A DNA stretch of 64,000 nucleotides from Acidobacteriota bacterium (GTDB taxonomy: Bacteria; Acidobacteriota; Thermoanaerobaculia; Gp7-AA8; JAHWKK01), in NCBI GenBank assembly GCA_019347945.1, contig JAHWKK010000006.1, positions 62,001 through 126,000 on the forward strand, given 5' to 3'. The translations under genes were made by a program, and so were the position numbers. Numbering within the stretch: the first letter of the stretch is position 1; every line of letters starts with the position of its first letter. Positions 44,276 to 54,330 of this stretch are shown here, in pieces. The notes below the pieces were generated by a model. That model had not been told where the DNA came from. It did no database searches and saw nothing but the letters and a program-made list of their open reading frames with translations.

Positions 44276-46212
44276 TACTTGTAGCTCCTCACGGTGGGCT
44301 TGACGTATTCGAACTCGAGCTGCTCCTTGTGGAGCCGCGGTGCGCTGCTGTCGCCCGTGTACTCCCAGGCGGCGACGTACTGGAACCGTTCGTCGTTCCG
44401 CTTCGCCTCTCCATCATCGGTCTGATGTTCAACCCTGAAGTGACCGCCCGCCGATTCGTCGCGATCGAGAGCGTCGATGCACATCAGTTCGGCGAGCTCG
44501 AAGAAGTCCGCAACCCGGCCGGCCTTCTCGAGACTCTGGTTGAAGGTCTCCGCGGCACCCGGTACGCGCACTTCGCGCCAGTACTGCTCTTTCAGCTCGC
44601 GGACCCTGGTCATCGCGTCCTTCAGACTCTCCTCGCTGCGAGCCATCCCGCATCCCTCCCACATGATCGCGCCGAGCTCGCGGTGGAACGATTCGACGGT
44701 CCGGGAACCATTGGTTCCGAGCAGCGCGGACACTCTCGACTCGACTTCCGCTTCGGCATCTCTCGCCGCCGCCGTCGGGTCAGGCCTCTCCCGGTTGAGT
44801 TTGGTCGCGAGAAAGTTGCCGATCGTATAGGGAAGCACGAAGTATCCGTCCGCGAGTCCCTGCATCAGGGCGCTCGCTCCGAGGCGGTTGGCTCCGTGAT
44901 CGGAAAAGTTCGCCTCTCCGATGACATAGAGACCCGGAAGGTTGCTCATCAGCATGTAGTCGACCCAGAGTCCGCCCATCGTGTAATGGGGCGCGGGATA
45001 GATCCGCATCGGCGTCTCGTAGGGATTGTCCGCCGTGATGTCGGCGTACATGTCGAAGAGGTTCCCGTAACGCTCGCCGATGGTGGACTTGCCGAGCCGC
45101 TCGATCGCCGAGGAGAAATCGAGGTAGACGCCGCGGCCGGAGCTGCCGACTCCGTATCCGGCATCGCAGACCTCCTTCGCCGCCCTCGACGCCACGTCTC
45201 GTGGAGCGAGATTGCCGAAGCTCGGATACTTCCGCTCCAGGTAATAGTCCCTCTCCTCCTCGGGGATCTGATTCGGAGGACGATCGTCGTCCTTCTTCTT
45301 CGGAACCCAGATCCGCCCGTCGTTTCGAAGGGACTCGCTCATCAGCGTCAGCTTCGACTGATAGTCACCCTTCTGAGGAATGCAGGTCGGATGAATTTGC
45401 GTGTAGCAGGGATTGGCGAAGAAGGCGCCCTTCCGATGTGCCCGCCAGATCGCGGTCGCGTTGCAGTACTTCGCGTTGGTCGAGAGATAGAAGACGTTCG
45501 AATAACCCCCCGTTCCGAGGACGACTGCGTCTGCGAAGTGGCTCGAGATCTTCCCCGAGACGAGATCGCGAACCACGATTCCCCTCGCCTCCCCGTCGAC
45601 GACGATCAGGTCGAGCATCTCCGTACGGGTGTGCATTCTCACAGTCCCGGCCGCGATCTGACGCTCGAGCGCCTGATAAGCGCCGAGCAGCAGTTGCTGT
45701 CCCGTCTGTCCCCGGGCATAAAACGTACGCTTGACCTGCGCTCCCCCGAACGACCGGTTGTCCAGGTAGCCCCCATACTCGCGAGCGAACGGAACCCCCT
45801 GCGCGACGCACTGATCGATGATGTTCACGCTGACCTGGGCCAGCCGGTAGACATTGGACTCCCGGGCCCGGAAGTCGCCCCCCTTCACCGTGTCGTAGAA
45901 GAGCCGCTGAATGCTGTCCCCGTCATTCTGGTAGTTCTTCGCCGCGTTGATCCCCCCCTGCGCGGCAATCGAATGAGCACGCCTCGGGGTGTCGTGGAAG
46001 ACAAAGCAGCTCACCTCGTATCCGAGCTCGCCAAGGGTTGCCGAGGCGGATGCACCAGCCAGCCCTGCTCCGACGACGATCACCCGGAACTTCCTCTTGT
46101 TGTTGGGGTTCACCAGCTTCATGGTGAATTTCGCTTCATCCCACCGATTCTCGATCGGGCCCTTCGGGACGCGCCCATCCAGACCGTTGCCGCCGACGCT
46201 GGTCACCCTCAC
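44275..46212 (-). CDS. sdhA: Succinate dehydrogenase flavoprotein subunit (B-type)
   Basis: 645 residues. FAD binding: [20 protein letters not shown]; covalent-FAD region [19 protein letters not shown] with the His linker; catalytic [11 protein letters not shown] and the active-site region GVYLDFSSA. The N-terminal [12 protein letters not shown] and [10 protein letters not shown] match B-type SdhA, which supports the GTG start at 46212 overlapping the sdhC stop. Class B enzymes pair with a single two-haem cytochrome, as here. Confidence 0.94.
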   Translation of the reverse strand: MRVTSVGGNGLDGRVPKGPIENRWDEAKFTMKLVNPNNKRKFRVIVVGAGLAGASASATLGELGYEVSCFVFHDTPRRAHSIAAQGGINAAKNYQNDGDSIQRLFYDTVKGGDFRARESNVYRLAQVSVNIIDQCVAQGVPFAREYGGYLDNRSFGGAQVKRTFYARGQTGQQLLLGAYQALERQIAAGTVRMHTRTEMLDLIVVDGEARGIVVRDLVSGKISSHFADAVVLGTGGYSNVFYLSTNAKYCNATAIWRAHRKGAFFANPCYTQIHPTCIPQKGDYQSKLTLMSESLRNDGRIWVPKKKDDDRPPNQIPEEERDYYLERKYPSFGNLAPRDVASRAAKEVCDAGYGVGSSGRGVYLDFSSAIERLGKSTIGERYGNLFDMYADITADNPYETPMRIYPAPHYTMGGLWVDYMLMSNLPGLYVIGEANFSDHGANRLGASALMQGLADGYFVLPYTIGNFLATKLNRERPDPTAAARDAEAEVESRVSALLGTNGSRTVESFHRELGAIMWEGCGMARSEESLKDAMTRVRELKEQYWREVRVPGAAETFNQSLEKAGRVADFFELAELMCIDALDRDESAGGHFRVEHQTDDGEAKRNDERFQYVAAWEYTGDSSAPRLHKEQLEFEYVKPTVRSYK

Positions 46213-46898
46213 TTCGCCACCCCCATCAGGATCGCCAGCGGAAACGAGAGGTTCCCGATCGTCACGATCACGGCGAACGCGATCGCGAAGACCCGCCGCC
46301 AGTCATTGAATTTCCGGTGGTTGAGACCGAGCGACTGAAACATGCTCCATAATCCGTGATAAAGGTGGAGCCCCAGGGCGAGGTTCGCCAGGATGTAGAA
46401 CGCGCTCACGAGCGGCCGGCTGAGCGACGCAACCAGGTTCTGATGCACCGCTCCCTCCTCGAATGCCGGATTCACGTGTCCCGTTGTGAGGTCGAGGATG
46501 TGAAATACAACAAAAAGGGCAATGATGACCCCTCCCCATCGCATCGTCCGAGCGGCATACTTCGCCGCGACCGTCCTTCTCATCTCATAGCCGACCGGAC
46601 GAGCGCGCCGGTTCGCCAGAGTCAGGCGAACGGCGGAATCGATGTGAAGAATCACCGCGGCGAGAAGAACGAGACGGGCGATCCAGAGGGCCCCGCCTTC
46701 CGGCAGTCCTGGAACCCCTATCACCCGGAGCCATTCGCCGTAAACGTCCAGCGGATAACGACCTGCATGCATTCCGAAGTAGAGCTTCAGGTTCCCGATC
46801 ATGTGAACCAGAACGAATCCGAAGAGGATGATGCCGGTGATCGCCATCACCGCCTTCTTCCCCAGGGTTGAGCTATAGAAATTAACCAGCCAGGACAT
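46209..46898 (-). CDS. sdhC: Succinate dehydrogenase cytochrome b subunit
   Basis: 229 residues from ATG 46898 (an in-frame start 72 nt upstream is weaker). Five transmembrane segments with haem-ligand His candidates in [39 protein letters not shown] and [11 protein letters not shown]. This is the fused cytochrome b558-type anchor; no sdhD is expected. It leads the sdhCAB operon. Confidence 0.92.
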   Translation of the reverse strand: MSWLVNFYSSTLGKKAVMAITGIILFGFVLVHMIGNLKLYFGMHAGRYPLDVYGEWLRVIGVPGLPEGGALWIARLVLLAAVILHIDSAVRLTLANRRARPVGYEMRRTVAAKYAARTMRWGGVIIALFVVFHILDLTTGHVNPAFEEGAVHQNLVASLSRPLVSAFYILANLALGLHLYHGLWSMFQSLGLNHRKFNDWRRVFAIAFAVIVTIGNLSFPLAILMGVAK

Positions 46899-47044
46899 TC
46901 GTTCGCCACCTGCGATCCAACGGGGCTCCGTGCGATCCGCAGCAGGGGATCGAACGTGCCGGGTAATCATAGTCGGTCGACGCCTGTGAAAAAAGAGCCC
47001 TTAAACGAAGAGTTGGACAGAATTTTGCCTCCGGAGCCCACTTG
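46899..47044. promoter_or_regulatory. Divergent promoter region of sdhCAB and a transglycosylase gene
   Basis: A 146-bp gap containing an AT-rich stretch (46985-47030, GTGAAAAAAGAGCCC and AATTTTG). It must hold both promoters, but exact boxes are not clear. Confidence 0.35.
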
Positions 47045-47842
47045 ATGAGGAATCTCATGCACATCGTATCGACATCGATCGCAGCGAGGAGACGCCGCCG
47101 CGCGGTCGACTCGCTCCGGACGATCTGCCGGTGCCAGACGCACCGCCGCCGATCCCGTCTCGGACGGATCACCGCAGGTATCACCTCCGTCCTCGTCGTC
47201 ATACTTTCAATTACCACCCCGCTCGGCGCCGAGGTCTTTCACCCGATTCTGACGTCGGCTTCGGAGCTGCTCCCGTTTTCGGCTTCCGTCGAGATCGTCG
47301 AGATCGAATCGGAGGTACGGCGCCCGGTGGCGCCCCGCGTCCACCGCTGGCTTCACGACAGGCTCACCGCTGAAACCGTCCGGCGTGCCTATTTCCGGGA
47401 TCACGTTCCTTACGGATCAATCATTTACGAAGAGGCTCAGCGAAACGGCCTGCGCCCCGAGCTCGTCGCGGCGGTCGTCAAAACCGAGTCGGATTTCAGG
47501 CCTCGGCTTGTTTCCCACAAGAACGCCCTCGGGTTGATGCAGATCATTCCCAGCACCGGCCGCTGGATGGGAGCAGGAAACCTCTTCAATCCCGACGAAA
47601 ACATCAAAACCGGAGCCCGTTATCTCCGTTATCTCCATCGCAGATTCGAAGGGGACGAGACGCTCCTGCTCGCCGCCTACAACGCCGGTGAGGGAAATGT
47701 CCGCCGGTATGGAGGCGTCCCTCCGTTCGACGAGACCCGTAACTACGTCGGAAAAGTCGCCATCTCGAATGCCGAGTATGAAGCGCGGATCCGGCAGAGC
47801 GTCGCCGAATGGAACCGCCTCGCCCTGAGGCTTCGCGACTGA
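47045..47842 (+). CDS. Lytic transglycosylase, SLT domain
   Basis: 265 residues. Basic N-terminus and a transmembrane/signal segment (TAGITSVLVVILSITTPLGA). The SLT (GH23) domain has YGSIIYEEAQRNGLRPELVA, the catalytic Glu in VVKTESDFRP, GLMQIIPSTGRWMG and LAAYNAGEGNVRRYGG. It cleaves peptidoglycan to anhydro-muropeptides. Start is ATG 47045; a TTG sits 3 nt earlier. Confidence 0.92.
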   Translation: MRNLMHIVSTSIAARRRRRAVDSLRTICRCQTHRRRSRLGRITAGITSVLVVILSITTPLGAEVFHPILTSASELLPFSASVEIVEIESEVRRPVAPRVHRWLHDRLTAETVRRAYFRDHVPYGSIIYEEAQRNGLRPELVAAVVKTESDFRPRLVSHKNALGLMQIIPSTGRWMGAGNLFNPDENIKTGARYLRYLHRRFEGDETLLLAAYNAGEGNVRRYGGVPPFDETRNYVGKVAISNAEYEARIRQSVAEWNRLALRLRD

Positions 47843-47903
47843 GCTGGAGGAGGAGCCATTCCGCCGGTCTCCGGCATCCGCAAACCGGGTATCCTTTCCG
47901 GCC

Positions 47904-49136
47904 GTGCTCTCCCCGTCGACGACTGCCTCGTCTGTGACCGGTCCAGGCCCGGCGATGAGCAGCCGCCCACCGCTCTTCACCGGTCCTTTCCTGCGGCTGC
48001 TTGCGTTCGTCTTCATCACATTCACCTCGGCGTTCCAGCTCTTTCCGACGATGCCCCTGCGCATCCTCGAGCTCGGTGGATCGAAGGCGTCGGCGGGGCT
48101 CTTTCTCGCCGTCTACACATGGGCATCCGCGATAGCCGCTCCGCTGACCGGAACCGTGGCGGACAACTTCGGCCGGCGCCGGCTGATGCTGACCGCTTCG
48201 ATCGCCTTTCTCCTGTTCACTCTCCTCTACGCAATGACCACGAGCCTTCCGGTTCTGCTCGCGATCGGGCTCGTACACGGAGTTCTCTGGTCGGGGCTGC
48301 TTTCGGCGAGCGGGGCGGTCCTGACCTCGATCATTCCACCGACGCGGCGCGTCGAAGGGCTCGGCTATTACGGTATGGCTCCGACACTCGCGATTGCGTT
48401 CGCTCCGCTGCTCGGGCTGCATCTGTTCAAGACCGCCGGCTGGATGGCGGTATGTGTGAGCATGGCCGTTCTCTCGGTGGGGATTCTCATTCTCGGTCTG
48501 CGGATCACCGACTCGCACCAGCCGGTCCGGAGGTGGCCCCGGCCTCGGCAGCTCGTCGACTGGAGGGTGGTCCTCGTCGGTACGACTCTTCTCGTATGCG
48601 CGTTTCCCTACGGAGGGCTGACCTCCTACGTCGCGATCTTCACCGCGGAGCGCGGCATCCATCCCGACGCTCTCTTCTTCATCGTCCTCTCGATCGCGAT
48701 CATCGTGACCCGGATCGTCATTACGCCTCTGGGCGACCGCTACGGACCCCTCTGGCTTCTCTATCCGGCGCTGCTGCTCGTCCCTCCGGCGATGCTGCTC
48801 CTGATCCACGCCGGGACCGGCCTGCAGATGGCCTTCTCGGCGACGTTGTTCGGAATCGGATTCGGTGCGATCTACCCGGCGCTTCTGTCGGCCATTCTGA
48901 TGCTGGTTCCGGGCGACAGACACGGAGCAACATTCGGGAGCATCCTGATGTCGCTCGACATCGGAATCGGCGCGGGATCGCTCGTGATCGGATGGATCGC
49001 CGGCACTCGAGGCTGGAGCGCCGCATGGGGAACGGGTGCTGCCGTTGCAGCCATGGCGATTCCGATATTTCTGCTCACCTATCCCCGTTTCGCGCGGAAT
49101 CGAACTGATTTCGCCAGGGGCGTTCCCGACAACTGA
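47904..49136 (+). CDS. Major facilitator superfamily transporter
   Basis: 410 residues with twelve transmembrane segments. The MFS loop 2-3 motif is GTVADNFGRRRLML. It matches sugar/drug efflux MFS proteins (ITFTSAFQLFPTMPLRI). Substrate unknown. GTG 47904 is the 5' limit; ATG 47955 is a likelier start, because residues before it are Ser/Thr/Pro-rich. Confidence 0.88.
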   Translation: MLSPSTTASSVTGPGPAMSSRPPLFTGPFLRLLAFVFITFTSAFQLFPTMPLRILELGGSKASAGLFLAVYTWASAIAAPLTGTVADNFGRRRLMLTASIAFLLFTLLYAMTTSLPVLLAIGLVHGVLWSGLLSASGAVLTSIIPPTRRVEGLGYYGMAPTLAIAFAPLLGLHLFKTAGWMAVCVSMAVLSVGILILGLRITDSHQPVRRWPRPRQLVDWRVVLVGTTLLVCAFPYGGLTSYVAIFTAERGIHPDALFFIVLSIAIIVTRIVITPLGDRYGPLWLLYPALLLVPPAMLLLIHAGTGLQMAFSATLFGIGFGAIYPALLSAILMLVPGDRHGATFGSILMSLDIGIGAGSLVIGWIAGTRGWSAAWGTGAAVAAMAIPIFLLTYPRFARNRTDFARGVPDN

Positions 49137-49838
49137 TCATCCGCCGCTTTTTCGGATCGCTTCGACCGCGGCACGTGCACGGGTGATGCTCTCGAGACTG
49201 ACCGTGTAATCGAGCATCCGCCAGAGGATCAGCACCTCCCGGCTGTGGCTGCCGGTCACACCCCGCTTCTCCATCTCACCGCGGGCATCGGCGAGGAGAT
49301 CCTGGCTGTCGGACAGCTCGGCGAGACTTCTCATCGCCTGCTCCACGAGCATCAGCGTGTCCGAATCGATCGCCTGGGCGCCCTGAATCCCTGCTCGGGC
49401 CCGTTCGATCATTCGAATGGCTACCGCCTTCTTCTTGCGATCGAAGGATTCGGCGTCCTCGCGCCCGTGGAATCGGATGAGCCTCCCGAGGATTCCGGCG
49501 ATCTCTTCGATCGGCTGGTCGAACCGGAGCCCGGTTCGATAAAACAGCTTTCCCGTTGCGTCTTTTTCTCCCGTCATCCGGCTCCAGACGACGTCGGCCC
49601 TGAACTTGTGACGTTGTCCGAAGTCGGGATCGAGCACGGAGATCCGAACCGGCGATCCCACATTGAGATGGGTGGTGTTGACGATCCCCATTCCCCCCGT
49701 GGAGATATCCACCAGGACGACTGAGTCGCCGCCGATCTCCGCCTCGAGCGGCGTGGCGAAGACGTAACGCTTTGCCGTCCGGATGTCTTCGACGACCTGC
49801 GTACCAGCAGCAGTGGTCACTGTTTCTTTTCTCGTCAA
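49137..49838 (-). CDS. PilZ-domain protein (c-di-GMP receptor candidate)
   Basis: 233 residues from TTG 49838 (CGGAG 8 nt upstream); GTG 49877 is an alternative. The N-terminal half is PilZ-like: AKRYVFATPLEAEIGGDSVV, LVDISTGGMGIVNTTHLNVG and HKFRADVVWSR. The RxxxR and D/NxSxxG motifs are partial (DISTGG clear). The C-terminal ~110 residues are helical. It could sense c-di-GMP made by cyclases in this window. It lies downstream of the thioredoxin 2 gene. Confidence 0.75.
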   Translation of the reverse strand: MTRKETVTTAAGTQVVEDIRTAKRYVFATPLEAEIGGDSVVLVDISTGGMGIVNTTHLNVGSPVRISVLDPDFGQRHKFRADVVWSRMTGEKDATGKLFYRTGLRFDQPIEEIAGILGRLIRFHGREDAESFDRKKKAVAIRMIERARAGIQGAQAIDSDTLMLVEQAMRSLAELSDSQDLLADARGEMEKRGVTGSHSREVLILWRMLDYTVSLESITRARAAVEAIRKSGG

Positions 49839-49909
49839 GCCGTTTACTCCGAAAAAGATGGGATTCGCGAAACTCACCGTCTCACCACCCCATTCTATCT
49901 CCCCGATGC

Positions 49910-50332
49910 CTAGAGATAACGCTCGAGAGCGCTCTCGATGCCGGCCCGATCGGTCAGACCGACCAGCCGTCCCGCTTCCTCTCCGTCCCTGAAAAAGACG
50001 AGCATCGGAATGCTCTGGACGTTGAAGCGGGTCGATGTCGCTCGGTTGGCCTCGGTATCGAGCTTGGCGAACGTCACATCGGTTCGACGCGATGCAACCT
50101 CGGAGAACACCGGTGCCATACGACGACAGGGCCCGCACCATTCGGCCCAGAAGTCGACCACGACCCTCGGCTCCCGCGAGAGAAGCGCGTCGAAGTTCTC
50201 GTCGGTGACCTCGACCGGGGTCCCTCTCATTTCGAGATCCGTCCCACAGCTTCCGCAAACGTTCCGGCGGCCGGGCTCACGTAACCGGTTCCTCTTTCCG
50301 CACGAACGGCATTTCACGATCAGATCACTCAT
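49910..50332 (-). CDS. trxC: Thioredoxin 2 (zinc-ribbon thioredoxin)
   Basis: 140 residues from ATG 50332. An N-terminal zinc ribbon (VKCRSCGKRNRL with NVCGSCGTDL) precedes a thioredoxin domain (VVDFWAEWCGPCRRMAPVF, with the CGPC pair and SIPMLVFF cis-Pro). It reduces disulfides and resembles E. coli TrxC in architecture. The frame is open upstream, but the first residues there look non-coding. Confidence 0.92.
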   Translation of the reverse strand: MSDLIVKCRSCGKRNRLREPGRRNVCGSCGTDLEMRGTPVEVTDENFDALLSREPRVVVDFWAEWCGPCRRMAPVFSEVASRRTDVTFAKLDTEANRATSTRFNVQSIPMLVFFRDGEEAGRLVGLTDRAGIESALERYL

Positions 50333-50388
50333 TTGCCTCTCCTCACTCTCACGGTAACGCCCGGCCATTCCCGAAGTATGATGCGTCC

Positions 50389-50856
50389 ATGAGCAGGCCC
50401 GCGACCCCGGAGACCCTTCGAATGCTCTGGATCGCCATGCTGGCGTCGGTTCTGATCTATGGCCTTCTCGCATGGATCATCACCAGCGAGAGTGCCGAAC
50501 CCGCGGACTGGCGGGATCCGATGGTCTACATCCTCGCGGGCATGGCTGCCATGGTGATGATCGCAGCGATTGTCGTGCCTGGCCTCGTGGTAACGGCGGC
50601 TCGCCGAGCAAAGCGCTCGGATCGTCCCTCGACTTCACAACCGACCTCCGCTTTCGAGCTCACCGGGGAAGTCACCACGGCCTACATCCTCCGGCTCACC
50701 ATGATCGAATCGGTCGCGATCTTCGGGCTGGTTCTGGCGATGGTGAAACAGAGCTTCGACTTCTTCGTTCCTTTCGGACTCGTCGCAATCGCTGCATTTC
50801 TCGCGATCTCGCCGAGCACCGATCATCTCCGCGGACTCGATCGATCGGGGCGCTGA
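50389..50856 (+). CDS. Four-span membrane protein, unknown
   Basis: 155 residues. Hydrophobic segments: WIAMLASVLIYGLLAWII, VYILAGMAAMVMIAAIVV, IESVAIFGLVLAMVK and FFVPFGLVAIAAFLAIS. No family motif is recognised. Its stop and the uvrB stop are adjacent and convergent. It is divergent from trxC. Confidence 0.7.
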   Translation: MSRPATPETLRMLWIAMLASVLIYGLLAWIITSESAEPADWRDPMVYILAGMAAMVMIAAIVVPGLVVTAARRAKRSDRPSTSQPTSAFELTGEVTTAYILRLTMIESVAIFGLVLAMVKQSFDFFVPFGLVAIAAFLAISPSTDHLRGLDRSGR

Positions 50857-52842
50857 TCAGATGAGCAGTTCGGCTTCGCGCAACTGGCGGAGCCGGTCGC
50901 GCAGTTCGGCGGCCTTTTCGAATTCCAGCTTCGAGGCTGCCTCCCGCATTTCCTTCTCGAGCCGCCTGATTCGCTCTTCGAGAGGGCCCTCGGCCACCAG
51001 ATCGAGCCCCGTATTCGCGATCTCGACGCCATAGAAATCGAGGTTGGCCATCTTCACGAGATCGGAATCGACCGCTCTCATGACCGACTTCGGCTCGATC
51101 CCGTGCAACTCGTTGTACTCCGACTGAACCGCACGACGTCTGTTGGTCTCATCGAGCGCGTGCTGGATCGAGTCGGTGATCCGATCGGCGTATAGAACGG
51201 CTTTCGCGTTGACGTTGCGCGCTGCCCGGCCGATCGTCTGGATCAGGGACGTACCGGAGCGGAGAAATCCCTCCTTGTCGGCATCCAGGATGGCGACGAG
51301 CGAGCATTCCGGAATGTCGAGTCCCTCCCGCAGGAGGTTGATCCCGACGATCACATCGTAGGTACCGAGGCGGAAATCGCGCAGGATCGCGACTCGCTCG
51401 AGGGTGTCGATGTCGCTGTGGAGGTAGTGAACCCTGATCCCGATCTCCAGCAGGTACCGGGTCAGATCCTCGGCCATCCGCTTGGTGAGGACCGTGACCA
51501 GCACCCTTTCGTCACGCTCAGTCCGGTCCCGGATCAATCCGATGAGATCATCGACCTGGCCCCGGACCGGACGGATCTCGACCTCGGGGTCGAGCAGCCC
51601 CGTAGGCCGGATCACCTGCTCGACAAACTCGCCGCCGGTGAGTGTCAGCTCGTAATCGCCGGGCGTGGCCGAGACGTAGATGGCCTGATCGATCCGCTCC
51701 CTGAACTCGTCGAAATTGAGCGGGCGGTTGTCCAGGGCGCTCGGAAGACGGAAGCCATACTCGACAAGCGTCTCCTTGCGCGAACGGTCGCCACCCCACA
51801 TCCCGCGCACCTGAGGAATCGTCTGGTGCGACTCGTCGATGACGATCAGAAAGTCATCGGGAAAGTAGTCGAGAAGGGTGGGCGGCGGCTCTCCGGGAGC
51901 CCGGCCGCTCAGATGACGACTGTAGTTCTCGATACCGTTGCAGTAGCCGAGCTCGGCCATCATTTCCAGATCGAACATCGTTCGCTGCGCCAGCCGCTGC
52001 GCCTCGAGCATTCTTCCAGCCTCTCTCAGCTCCCTCACCCGTTCGTCGAGCTCTTCCCTGATATTGGTCATCGCGTCGGCCAGGCGGTCGCGCGGGGTCA
52101 CGTAATGGCTCTTGGGATAGACGGCCAGACGGTCGATCGATTCACCCGCCCTTCCGGTGACCGGATCGATTCGCCGGATCGCCTCGATCTCGTCCCCGAA
52201 AAACTCGATCCGGACGGCATCGTCCTCGTACGCCGGCCAGATTTCCATCACGTCGCCACGCAACCGGAACGTTCCTCGGCTCAGATCGTACGGCGTGCGC
52301 TCGTACTGCATGTCGGTCAACCGTCTCAGATAGTGATCGATCGGCTGGTCCTGTCCGGTCTCGAAAAAGAGGAGCATGCCGAAATAGAGCTGCGGATCGC
52401 CGATGCCGTAGATGCAGGAGACCGAGGCGACGATGATCACGTCACGCCTTTCGAACAGCGCTTTCGTCGCGGCGAGTCTCAGTTTGTCGATCTCGTCGTT
52501 CTTGGTCATCTCCTTTTCGATGTAGAGATCGCTTTGCGGTACGTATGCTTCAGGCTGGTAATAGTCGTAGTAGGAGACGAAATACTCGACCCGGTTGCGC
52601 GGAAAGAAGTTCCGGTACTCCTGGTAGAGCTGCGCCGCGAGCGTCTTGTTGTGGCTCAACACCAGGGTCGGGCGATTGATCTTCTCGATGACGGACGCGA
52701 TCGTGAAGGTTTTGCCCGAACCGGTCACGCCGAGCAGGACCTGATGCTTCTCACCCGATGACACGGATCGGGTCAGCTGTTCGATCGCTTCGATCTGATC
52801 GCCCTGAGGCGTGAAGCGTGACGTCAGCTCGAAGTTGTTCAC
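50857..52842 (-). CDS. uvrB: Excinuclease ABC subunit B
   Basis: 661 residues from GTG 52842, the standard family length. Walker A ([14 protein letters not shown]), the family [35 protein letters not shown] (DESH box), and the helicase motif QTIGRAARN are present. The C-terminal UVR motif ([20 protein letters not shown]) binds UvrC. It verifies DNA damage in nucleotide excision repair. The frame is open upstream of 52842, but the start must follow the next gene. Confidence 0.94.
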   Translation of the reverse strand: MNNFELTSRFTPQGDQIEAIEQLTRSVSSGEKHQVLLGVTGSGKTFTIASVIEKINRPTLVLSHNKTLAAQLYQEYRNFFPRNRVEYFVSYYDYYQPEAYVPQSDLYIEKEMTKNDEIDKLRLAATKALFERRDVIIVASVSCIYGIGDPQLYFGMLLFFETGQDQPIDHYLRRLTDMQYERTPYDLSRGTFRLRGDVMEIWPAYEDDAVRIEFFGDEIEAIRRIDPVTGRAGESIDRLAVYPKSHYVTPRDRLADAMTNIREELDERVRELREAGRMLEAQRLAQRTMFDLEMMAELGYCNGIENYSRHLSGRAPGEPPPTLLDYFPDDFLIVIDESHQTIPQVRGMWGGDRSRKETLVEYGFRLPSALDNRPLNFDEFRERIDQAIYVSATPGDYELTLTGGEFVEQVIRPTGLLDPEVEIRPVRGQVDDLIGLIRDRTERDERVLVTVLTKRMAEDLTRYLLEIGIRVHYLHSDIDTLERVAILRDFRLGTYDVIVGINLLREGLDIPECSLVAILDADKEGFLRSGTSLIQTIGRAARNVNAKAVLYADRITDSIQHALDETNRRRAVQSEYNELHGIEPKSVMRAVDSDLVKMANLDFYGVEIANTGLDLVAEGPLEERIRRLEKEMREAASKLEFEKAAELRDRLRQLREAELLI

Positions 52843-52855
52843 TCGGAGATCGGGC

Positions 52856-53389
52856 TCAGAAACTCTGCTCGATCGGCTCGTCGTTGATCTTGCGGAGCTC
52901 GACCAGAAGTTCCTCGGCTTCTTCCGAGTCGATTCGCTCGTCGGCGACAGCCGTCTGAAGGACCGGCAGAAGCTCCTGGAGGTCCATGAATCCGATCTCT
53001 TTCCGCTCGATTCTGACGCGAACCTCGTCGAGCTCCCGTGTGAGCTCGGCCTTCGCCGCGTCATCGAGCTCGGTCGATTCCGTCACGGTGTTCGAGAGCT
53101 CGGTCATGAGCGTCTTGCCGAACCATCCGCTGTCGAGCAGCCACCAGAAACCGCCAATCAGAAGAATGACGACGAGGCAACCCGCGCCTCCGCATCCGAT
53201 CGCCCATTTTCCGCAGCCCTTCTTCTCAGCGGTCTTGACGGGTTCCTGCGAGTAGTATCCGGCCGGTGTATTGATGCCGGGCTGGCCGGGTCCTGGAACC
53301 GGCGGGTGTTCCGCCGCGCCCGGCGGAGGGGGAGTCGGAACTGATCCTGCTCCCGATTTCGGCGTGCCGTCGTATCGATTGTCCTCCAA
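52856..53389 (-). CDS. Membrane protein with proline-rich N-terminus
   Basis: 177 residues. A proline/glycine-rich cytoplasmic stretch ([20 protein letters not shown]) precedes a Cys/Gly-containing transmembrane segment ([20 protein letters not shown], residues ~66-86) and an acidic helical domain. No family is recognised. It starts at ATG 53389 and ends 13 bp before uvrB, so co-transcription is likely. Confidence 0.65.
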   Translation of the reverse strand: MEDNRYDGTPKSGAGSVPTPPPPGAAEHPPVPGPGQPGINTPAGYYSQEPVKTAEKKGCGKWAIGCGGAGCLVVILLIGGFWWLLDSGWFGKTLMTELSNTVTESTELDDAAKAELTRELDEVRVRIERKEIGFMDLQELLPVLQTAVADERIDSEEAEELLVELRKINDEPIEQSF

Positions 53390-53478
53390 ATTGACCCTCC
53401 CTGCGGTAATAAATCCGAATCTATCATGTTATCCTTCGTCGAACTGGATAACTCGCTCAGACACGGAGATTAACTTCA

Positions 53479-53856
53479 ATGGCGAAACTATCGGACCTGA
53501 CGATCCTGGTCCTCGACGACAATCCCCTCGTACTCAAGCTGGCGCGGGCGCTGCTCGAGAAAGAAGGCTCCTCGGTGCTGACCGCCGGAAGCTGGATCGA
53601 GTTCAACCATGTCCTCGCGACCAACGTCCCTGATCTGATCCTCATCGATGTCAATCTCCCGAGCATCAAGGGAAATCGCCTGAGCGAAGTACTCAAATCT
53701 CAGCCGAGCAAGAAGCACGTTCCCATCGTCCTGATCTCCGATCTTCCGGAAAAGTCGCTCGAAGAGATGTTCCCTGCGTCCGGTGCCGACGCGTGGCTGA
53801 AGAAACCACTCACCAGAGAGAAGCTGACCGAGATCGCAGGACGCCTCCTCGACTGA
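53479..53856 (+). CDS. Stand-alone response regulator receiver
   Basis: 125 residues. The receiver has VLDDNPLVLKLARALL (acid pair), the phospho-acceptor in LILIDVNLPSIKGN (Asp ~54) and the Lys in ADAWLKKPLTREKL. No output domain. It may act as a phosphate relay or sink for one of the kinases. The divergent neighbour is the membrane protein. Confidence 0.9.
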   Translation: MAKLSDLTILVLDDNPLVLKLARALLEKEGSSVLTAGSWIEFNHVLATNVPDLILIDVNLPSIKGNRLSEVLKSQPSKKHVPIVLISDLPEKSLEEMFPASGADAWLKKPLTREKLTEIAGRLLD

Positions 53857-54330
53857 ACTTGCTTCAGGACGAAGCGGGGAGCCGCGAATCATCGTCATGG
53901 CGGGACGGAAGAATCATTCACGAGCCGCCCCCGAATCCTTCGCCCGTGCTTCGCCGGTCTCCTAATGAAACGACCACGAAATTGCGTGGACTTCGACCTT
54001 TTGCAGCGCTTCGCTTGGCCTGATGTCCCACCCTGCAAGGTCCCTTCGGTTTCCCCCACCCATCACCCCTCAGGGCAGGCTCCTCGCTTGCCCACCCGAC
54101 CGCCCGCTCGGGACGACGTCGGTTTGAGTATGGAGTGCGGGGTTTTGCGGGCTCCGGTTTTCATTCCCCCTTCACCGACGCAACGCGCCGGTCAATTGCT
54201 CAGGATGACAAGAGCGGACTTTTCCCCGCCATCGTCTCTACCCGGGTTTCGGCACCAGCCCGTCCAGACCCGACCCCGATCCCTGGAACGAAACCTCCAA
54301 CCTCCAACCTCAAACTTCCAACCTCAACAT
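53857..54330. other. Non-coding region with tandem repeats at its right end
   Basis: About 474 bases between the receiver gene and the mrcA stop. No coding frame of good quality. The right end (54290-54330) is a degenerate tandem of AACCTCC / AACCTCA units touching the mrcA stop codon. Confidence 0.5.
54290..54330. repeat. Degenerate AACCTCC tandem at the mrcA stop
   Basis: Units AACCTCCAACCTCC then AACCTCAAACTTCC and AACCTCAAC. They abut the TAG (54331-54333) of the minus-strand gene. The form is like the arms at sdhB and tfoX. Confidence 0.55.
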
